A DNA stretch of 63,013 nt, taken from positions 1 through 63,013 of the forward strand of contig JAJYCD010000009.1 in assembly GCA_021778635.1 (NCBI GenBank). Reading direction: 5' to 3'. Made by a program: the position numbers and the translations under genes. The DNA comes from Actinomycetes bacterium (lineage in GTDB: Bacteria > Actinomycetota > Actinomycetes > Actinomycetales > Cellulomonadaceae). Under the pieces are notes generated by a model that did no database searches, was not told the origin of the DNA, and worked only from the letters and a program-made list of their open reading frames with translations. Below are positions 58,995-63,013 of the stretch, in pieces. The stretch's first letter is position 1. Every line of letters starts with the position of its first letter.

Positions 58995-60127
58995 CAGGAC
59001 TGGCTGTCGATGCACCGAAGCGACAGTCACCCGTCGTCCCGCGTCGCCGCCTGGCCCTGTTCGTCGCCGCCCTGGTGAGCCTGCTCGCAGGCCTGTGGGG
59101 CGGGCTGCTGCTGCTGGGGCTGCCCGTGCCCACCCTTGCCGCCACCACGGCCGCCGACCACGGGCCACTGATGGCCCTCGGGTTCCTCGGCACCGTGATC
59201 TCGTTGGAGAGGGCCGTCGCCCTCGGACACGGATGGGCCTTCGCCGCACCCGCGCTCGCCGGCGCGGGCAGCCTCGCCCTCCTGGTGAGCCTGCCACCCG
59301 TCATCGGCAGGCTCCTGCTGTGCGCGGCAGCGATCGTGCTGGTCGTCGTCTACCTCGTCGTCCACCGGATCCAGCCCGCGCTGCACCTGACCGTGATGGC
59401 AGCAGGAGCACTGTGCTGGTACATCGCCACCGTGCTCTGGTTGGCGGGGCTGACCCTTCCACGCCTGGTTCCCTGGATCGCCGGCTTCCTCGTCCTGACG
59501 ATCATCGGCGAACGCCTCGAGCTCGCCCGCGTGGCGATGCTCGCCCGCACCTCGGTCCGCAGGTTCCAGGTCGGCGCCGTGCTCCTCGGTGTCGGGCTCG
59601 TCCTCAGCGCGTTACCGGGGGCCCTCGGGACAGTCGGGGTGCGAACGGCGGGAGCCGGGATGGTCGCCCTCGCCCTGTGGGGTGCAGCGCATGACGTCGC
59701 GCGTCGCACGGTCAAGATCCCCGGTGTGACACGGTTCATGGCGGTGTGCCTGCTCGCCGGATACGTCTGGCTCTTCATCGGCGGGACCATCTGGTTGGTC
59801 GCCGGGAACCTCGGTGACGGGATCGGGACCTACGACGCGGCCCTGCACGCGGTGTTCCTCGGATTCGTGATGTCCATGATCTTCGGGCACGCGCCCGTGA
59901 TCGTCCCGGCCGTCCTGCGCGTGCGGTTGCCGTTCGCGCGCTGGTTCTTCGGCCACGTCGCCCTGCTGCACGTCTCGTTGCTGATCCGCGTGGTCCTGGG
60001 CGACGCGGCCCGGCTCGATCTCTGGTGGCGGATCGGTGGCGTGGGCACCGAGCTCGCCGTCCTCGCGTTCCTCGCCGCGTCGGCATCAGCCGTCGTGCGT
60101 TCACGACGCCAAGGACGGCCCGCGTGA
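58988..60127 (+). CDS. NnrS-like polytopic membrane protein
   Basis: This 379-aa protein has about eleven hydrophobic helices. His-containing helix ends recall NnrS, a haem/copper membrane protein of denitrifiers: 'ADHGPLMALGFLGTVISLER' and 'LHAVFLGFVMSMIFGHAPVI'. Its position directly before nirK (4-base overlap) supports a role in NO or nitrite metabolism or copper delivery. Sequence resemblance to NnrS is partial, so the name is provisional. Confidence 0.65.
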   Translation: MVTGLAVDAPKRQSPVVPRRRLALFVAALVSLLAGLWGGLLLLGLPVPTLAATTAADHGPLMALGFLGTVISLERAVALGHGWAFAAPALAGAGSLALLVSLPPVIGRLLLCAAAIVLVVVYLVVHRIQPALHLTVMAAGALCWYIATVLWLAGLTLPRLVPWIAGFLVLTIIGERLELARVAMLARTSVRRFQVGAVLLGVGLVLSALPGALGTVGVRTAGAGMVALALWGAAHDVARRTVKIPGVTRFMAVCLLAGYVWLFIGGTIWLVAGNLGDGIGTYDAALHAVFLGFVMSMIFGHAPVIVPAVLRVRLPFARWFFGHVALLHVSLLIRVVLGDAARLDLWWRIGGVGTELAVLAFLAASASAVVRSRRQGRPA

Positions 60128-61566
60128 CGCCGCCGCGGACGCACGCACCGGGGGTGGACGACGCCTCCGCGTCGACCGAAGCCGGCTCCCGCCAGGACCG
60201 CATCAGCCTGATCGGCGGTCTGGGCCTGGGACTGGCCATGCTCACGATCGCCCTGCTGGTGGCACTGACCGGCGGCCCGTCACGGGCACGTGACGCCCAC
60301 GCCGTGGTGAGCCCCGGAGGCACGCGAACCGTCGAGGTCACTCTCGCCGACATGCGCATCACCCCCTCGACCATCGACGTGCCCGCGGGGACCCGACTCG
60401 TGCTGCACGTGACGAACACCGACGCGATGCGCCACGACCTCGTTCTGGACTCCGGTCAGCACACCCCGCTGCTCGACGCGGGCCAGTCGGCCACGCTCGA
60501 CGTCGGGATCGTCGGTGCCCGGATCTCCGGCTGGTGCAGCGTTCCCGGTCACCGTGCGGCCGGGATGACGATGAGCATCGTCCCCACCTCCGGCGCGACG
60601 ATCGCCGCACCGTCCGCCGCAGCGATGCCCGGGATGAATTCCACGCGAGGTACGTCCGCCGCGGGTTCCGGCACCCCCGCGCAGGCGTCCCCGGTCATCG
60701 ACTTCCATGCGACCCCCGCGGCGGGCTGGCACGCGTACGACCCGACACTGCAGCCCGCCCCCGGAGCCACCGAGCATCGCGTGACCTTCACCGTGCGCGA
60801 CACCCTGGTCGAGGTCGCCCCCGGCGTGCGCCAGACGCTGTGGACCTTCAACGGCACCGCCCCGGGCCCGACCCTGCACGGCAAGGTCGGTGACCTGTTC
60901 ACCATCACCTTGGTGAACCAGGCGAGCATGGGCCACGGGATCGACTTCCACGCCGGATCCGTCTCGCCCGACCAGGCGATGCGCACGATCGCTCCCGGGC
61001 AGTCCCTGACCTACCAGTTCGTCGCCGACCATTCCGGGGCGTGGCTCTACCACTGCAGCACCATGCCCATGTCCCTGCACATCGCCAACGGCATGTTCGG
61101 CGCCGTCATCATCGATCCGCCGGACCTCGCGCCCGTCGCCGACGAGCTCGTGCTCATCCACTCCGAGCTGTACCTCGGACCGCAGGACGGCACCGCAGAC
61201 GAGGCCAAGGTCGACGCGGAGAAGCCTGACGCGATCGTCTTCAACGGGTACGTCAACCAGTACGACCACGCACCGATCCGCATCAAGGCCGGGGACCGGG
61301 TCAGGGTCTGGGTCGTGGACGCCGGACCCCAAAGATCAGCGGCGTTCCACGTCGTCGGCACGCAGTTCGACACCGTGTTCAAGGAAGGCGCCTACCTGCT
61401 CAGACCCGGCAACGCTGAGCACGGCGCCTCCCAGGTCCTCGACCTCGCCCCCGCGCAGGGCGGATTCGTCGAGTTCGTGCTTCCCGCCGCGGGTCACTAC
61501 GCCTTCACCGACCACGCGATGGTCGACGGCGAACGGGGCGCCCACGGCATCTTCGAGGCGTACTAG
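60124..61566 (+). CDS. nirK: copper nitrite reductase NirK with N-terminal cupredoxin domain
   Basis: This 480-aa protein has an N-terminal signal-anchor helix (about 28-50), a cupredoxin domain at 60-155 with a complete type 1 copper set (His104, Cys138, His143, Met148), a Ser/Thr/Pro/Gly linker and a two-domain NirK. In NirK, type 1 ligands are His271, Cys311, His319 and Met324, type 2 ligands His276, His310 and probably His464, with catalytic Asp274 and His409. It reduces nitrite to NO outside the membrane. The extra cupredoxin may donate electrons internally. GTG start overlaps the upstream gene by 4 bases. Confidence 0.92.
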   Translation: MTPPRTHAPGVDDASASTEAGSRQDRISLIGGLGLGLAMLTIALLVALTGGPSRARDAHAVVSPGGTRTVEVTLADMRITPSTIDVPAGTRLVLHVTNTDAMRHDLVLDSGQHTPLLDAGQSATLDVGIVGARISGWCSVPGHRAAGMTMSIVPTSGATIAAPSAAAMPGMNSTRGTSAAGSGTPAQASPVIDFHATPAAGWHAYDPTLQPAPGATEHRVTFTVRDTLVEVAPGVRQTLWTFNGTAPGPTLHGKVGDLFTITLVNQASMGHGIDFHAGSVSPDQAMRTIAPGQSLTYQFVADHSGAWLYHCSTMPMSLHIANGMFGAVIIDPPDLAPVADELVLIHSELYLGPQDGTADEAKVDAEKPDAIVFNGYVNQYDHAPIRIKAGDRVRVWVVDAGPQRSAAFHVVGTQFDTVFKEGAYLLRPGNAEHGASQVLDLAPAQGGFVEFVLPAAGHYAFTDHAMVDGERGAHGIFEAY

Positions 61567-62007
61567 GTGCTCGGCCTCTGGTCGCTCGTGCGGTTCGTGC
61601 ATGTGGTGGGCGCCGTGGTCTGGCTCGGTGGCCAGCTCACACTCTCCGCGCTCGTCCTCCCAGCGGCGCGGCGCACGCTCACCCGCCAGGACCGCGCCGA
61701 CCTGATGCGGACCCTGGGCATGCGGTTCGGCATCGCGACCGTGGTGGCGCTGATCCCGTTGCAGGTGGCCACAGGTCTCGCGCTCGCCTGGCACAAGGGC
61801 GTCACCCTCGCGTCCCTCGCCCAACCCGGCTACGGGCGGACGCTCGCCGGCAAGCTCCTCGCCTTCGCGCTTGTCATGCTCGCCGCAGGACTGCACGGCT
61901 GGGCCAACGCCGCCGGCCGTGTCACGCTCGCACGGGCGCTGGCCCTCGCCTCCCTCCTCGGCTCCTTCGTTGTCGTGCTGCTCGCCACCGCTCTTCCACT
62001 CAGCTGA
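61567..62007 (+). CDS. CopD/DUF4149-like membrane protein
   Basis: This 146-aa protein has four hydrophobic helices and His residues at helix ends ('LVRFVHVVGAVVWLGGQLTL', 'VATGLALAWHKG', 'VMLAAGLHGWANAAG'), as in CopD-type copper/haem membrane proteins. GTG follows the nirK TAG with no gap, so it is the last gene of the nirK operon. A role in copper supply to NirK or as a haem b protein is inference. Confidence 0.75.
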   Translation: MLGLWSLVRFVHVVGAVVWLGGQLTLSALVLPAARRTLTRQDRADLMRTLGMRFGIATVVALIPLQVATGLALAWHKGVTLASLAQPGYGRTLAGKLLAFALVMLAAGLHGWANAAGRVTLARALALASLLGSFVVVLLATALPLS

Positions 62008-62037
62008 ACGGTCCCTGAGCGTCGGGAACCCGCCGCC

Positions 62038-62787
62038 TCACCGGAGCGAACGTTCGCTCCGCTCCCAGCCCCGTCGAGGCGCGCGCGCGCCGAATCGCTC
62101 AGGCTTGCTGCGGTAGACGACGTAGGGACGCCACAGGTAGAAGAACGGCACGCTGAACACGTGCACGAGCCGGGTGAACGGCCACAGCGCGAACAGCAGC
62201 ATCGCGACCGTCCCATGAGCCTGGAAGCTGAACGGCGCGGCCGCCATCAGCTCCGGGTGGAGCTGGAAGGTGAAGATGCCGCGGAACCACACCGACACCC
62301 CGAGGCGGTAGTCGTAAGCCCCGTACGTGTGCAGCATCGAGCCGGCGATCGTGTTCCACATCCCCAGCGCCACGACGAGGCCGAGCATCAGGTACATCAG
62401 CTTGTCCATCCGGGTCGTCGCGCCGAAGACCGGGCCGTTGGTCCGCCGACGGTAGATCAGCAGCGCCATGCCGACGACGGTGGCCAGTCCGGCCACCGCG
62501 CCGATGCTGATGGCCATGGCGTGGTACATCGCCTCGGAGATCCCGACCGCCGCGGTCCAGGTCTCCGGGACGCCGAGTCCCATCACGTGCCCGGCGAAGA
62601 CCGCGAGGATCCCGAAGTGGAAGAGCGGGCTGCCCCAGCGCAGCAGCCGGCTCTCGTAGAGCTGTGACGAGCGCGTCGTCCAGCCGAACGTGTCGTAGCG
62701 GTACCGCCACGCGTGGCCGCCGACGAACACGGCGAGGCACACGTAGGGCAGGACGACCCACAGCACGATGTCCCGGGTCGACGTCAT
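62038..62787 (-). CDS. narI: respiratory nitrate reductase gamma subunit NarI
   Basis: This 249-aa cytochrome b subunit has five helices and the haem-ligating His in 'SPLFHFGILAVFAGHVMGLG', 'ISEAMYHAMAISIGAV' and 'FTRLVHVFSVPFFYLWRPY'. It anchors NarGH to the membrane and oxidises quinol. It is convergent with the nirK operon (30 bases between) and overlaps narJ by 4 bases. It is the last gene of an operon continuing off the right edge, where narG and narH are expected. Confidence 0.94.
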   Translation of the reverse strand: MTSTRDIVLWVVLPYVCLAVFVGGHAWRYRYDTFGWTTRSSQLYESRLLRWGSPLFHFGILAVFAGHVMGLGVPETWTAAVGISEAMYHAMAISIGAVAGLATVVGMALLIYRRRTNGPVFGATTRMDKLMYLMLGLVVALGMWNTIAGSMLHTYGAYDYRLGVSVWFRGIFTFQLHPELMAAAPFSFQAHGTVAMLLFALWPFTRLVHVFSVPFFYLWRPYVVYRSKPERFGARAPRRGWERSERSLR

Positions 62788-63013
62788 GAGCGGGCCTCCG
62801 CGAGGCCGGGCATCCCGTACGGCTCGAGGCCGACCGACTCGTCCGGTGGGCCCTCCGCTGCCAGGCGGGCGACGGCCTCGCGCTCGTCGCCGACGAGCGG
62901 TGGCAACGTCGAGCAGACGGCAACCAGTGCACCGGCATACGGGGAGCCGGCGTCGATGAGCGCGAGGCGCAGCACCTCCAGACCGGCACGGTGGTCAAGG
63001 AGTAGTCGCGTGC
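62784..63013 (-). CDS. narJ: NarJ chaperone, C-terminal part (truncated by window edge)
   Basis: The last 75 or so residues read 'TRLLLDHRAGLEVLRLALID', then 'AGSPYAGALVAVCSTLPPL' and 'EPYGMPGLAEARS', the conserved end of NarJ, the chaperone for molybdenum cofactor insertion into NarG. The start lies beyond position 63013. ATGA overlap with narI at 62784-62787. Confidence 0.92.
   Translation of the reverse strand, partial: TRLLLDHRAGLEVLRLALIDAGSPYAGALVAVCSTLPPLVGDEREAVARLAAEGPPDESVGLEPYGMPGLAEARS

Overview
The window comes from a high-GC Gram-positive bacterium, very probably an actinobacterium of the Micrococcales/Cellulomonas type. This is an inference from codon use, frequent GTG starts, 4-base ATGA/GTGA gene overlaps and families typical of that phylum (DUF4865, DUF3237, glycolipid-binding PF06475, YwiC-like, HemD fused to a winged helix). 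No rRNA, tRNA, CRISPR array or intact insertion sequence was seen.

Region 1 (1-20 kb) is accessory and signalling DNA. It opens with a HEPN/nucleotidyltransferase pair flanked by near-identical 25-bp inverted repeats. An alpha/beta hydrolase, a DUF3237 protein and three membrane proteins follow (sensor-domain, CPBP protease, unknown). Two paralogous signalling modules come next, each with a PAS-GAF histidine kinase, a NarL-type regulator and a stand-alone receiver (5.2-8.0 kb and 14.8-17.5 kb). Between them lie an ABC exporter whose permease carries an in-frame amber codon, a P-loop kinase-like protein, a YrdB-like protein and a four-gene operon (YciI, CMD-hydrolase fusion, DUF4865, glycolipid-binding). 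Four promoter-proximal copies of a 14-bp motif, GGCCGRATGACGTR, occur here and I saw none elsewhere.

Region 2 (18-36 kb) holds a hypothetical protein, a heliorhodopsin beside a cupin, a P450, a decay zone (IS3 remnant plus two truncated, frameshifted genes joined head to head) and an alcohol dehydrogenase behind tandem DosR-like boxes. A Crp/Fnr regulator comes next, with three genes (metallochaperone, P-type ATPase, type II NADH dehydrogenase) whose promoters all carry a TTGAT-N4-type box 22 bases before a TANCGT -10 element. That is the geometry of class II FNR promoters. YwiC-like, TetR and MMPL genes follow.

Region 3 (36-63 kb) is a nitrogen-oxide island. It contains molybdenum cofactor genes (moeB/moeZ-like, mobA-like, moeA, moaE, moaA), siroheme supply (CbiX-like, HemD-winged-helix/NnaR-like, CysG), nirBD, a narK transporter, a cytoplasmic nitrate reductase with its FAD/[2Fe-2S] partner, three DUF2249 proteins (one with hemerythrin), a copper nitrite reductase operon and the end of a respiratory narGHJI operon that continues past the right edge. 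Two paralogous HTH regulators with a conserved C-x13-C-x31-C cluster flank the island. A shared site (core ACGGAAAGTGTTGTAGTAA) precedes the DUF2249 genes, an FAD oxidoreductase and one of these regulators. The divergent nirB/narK promoters share a near-identical promoter block resembling GlnR/NnaR control.

Read together, the right half looks like an oxygen-, nitrate- and NO-responsive respiration and assimilation island. The least described elements are the Fe-S-type regulator pair with its operator, the 14-bp motif tied to the duplicated kinase modules, and the repeat-flanked HEPN/nucleotidyltransferase cassette.
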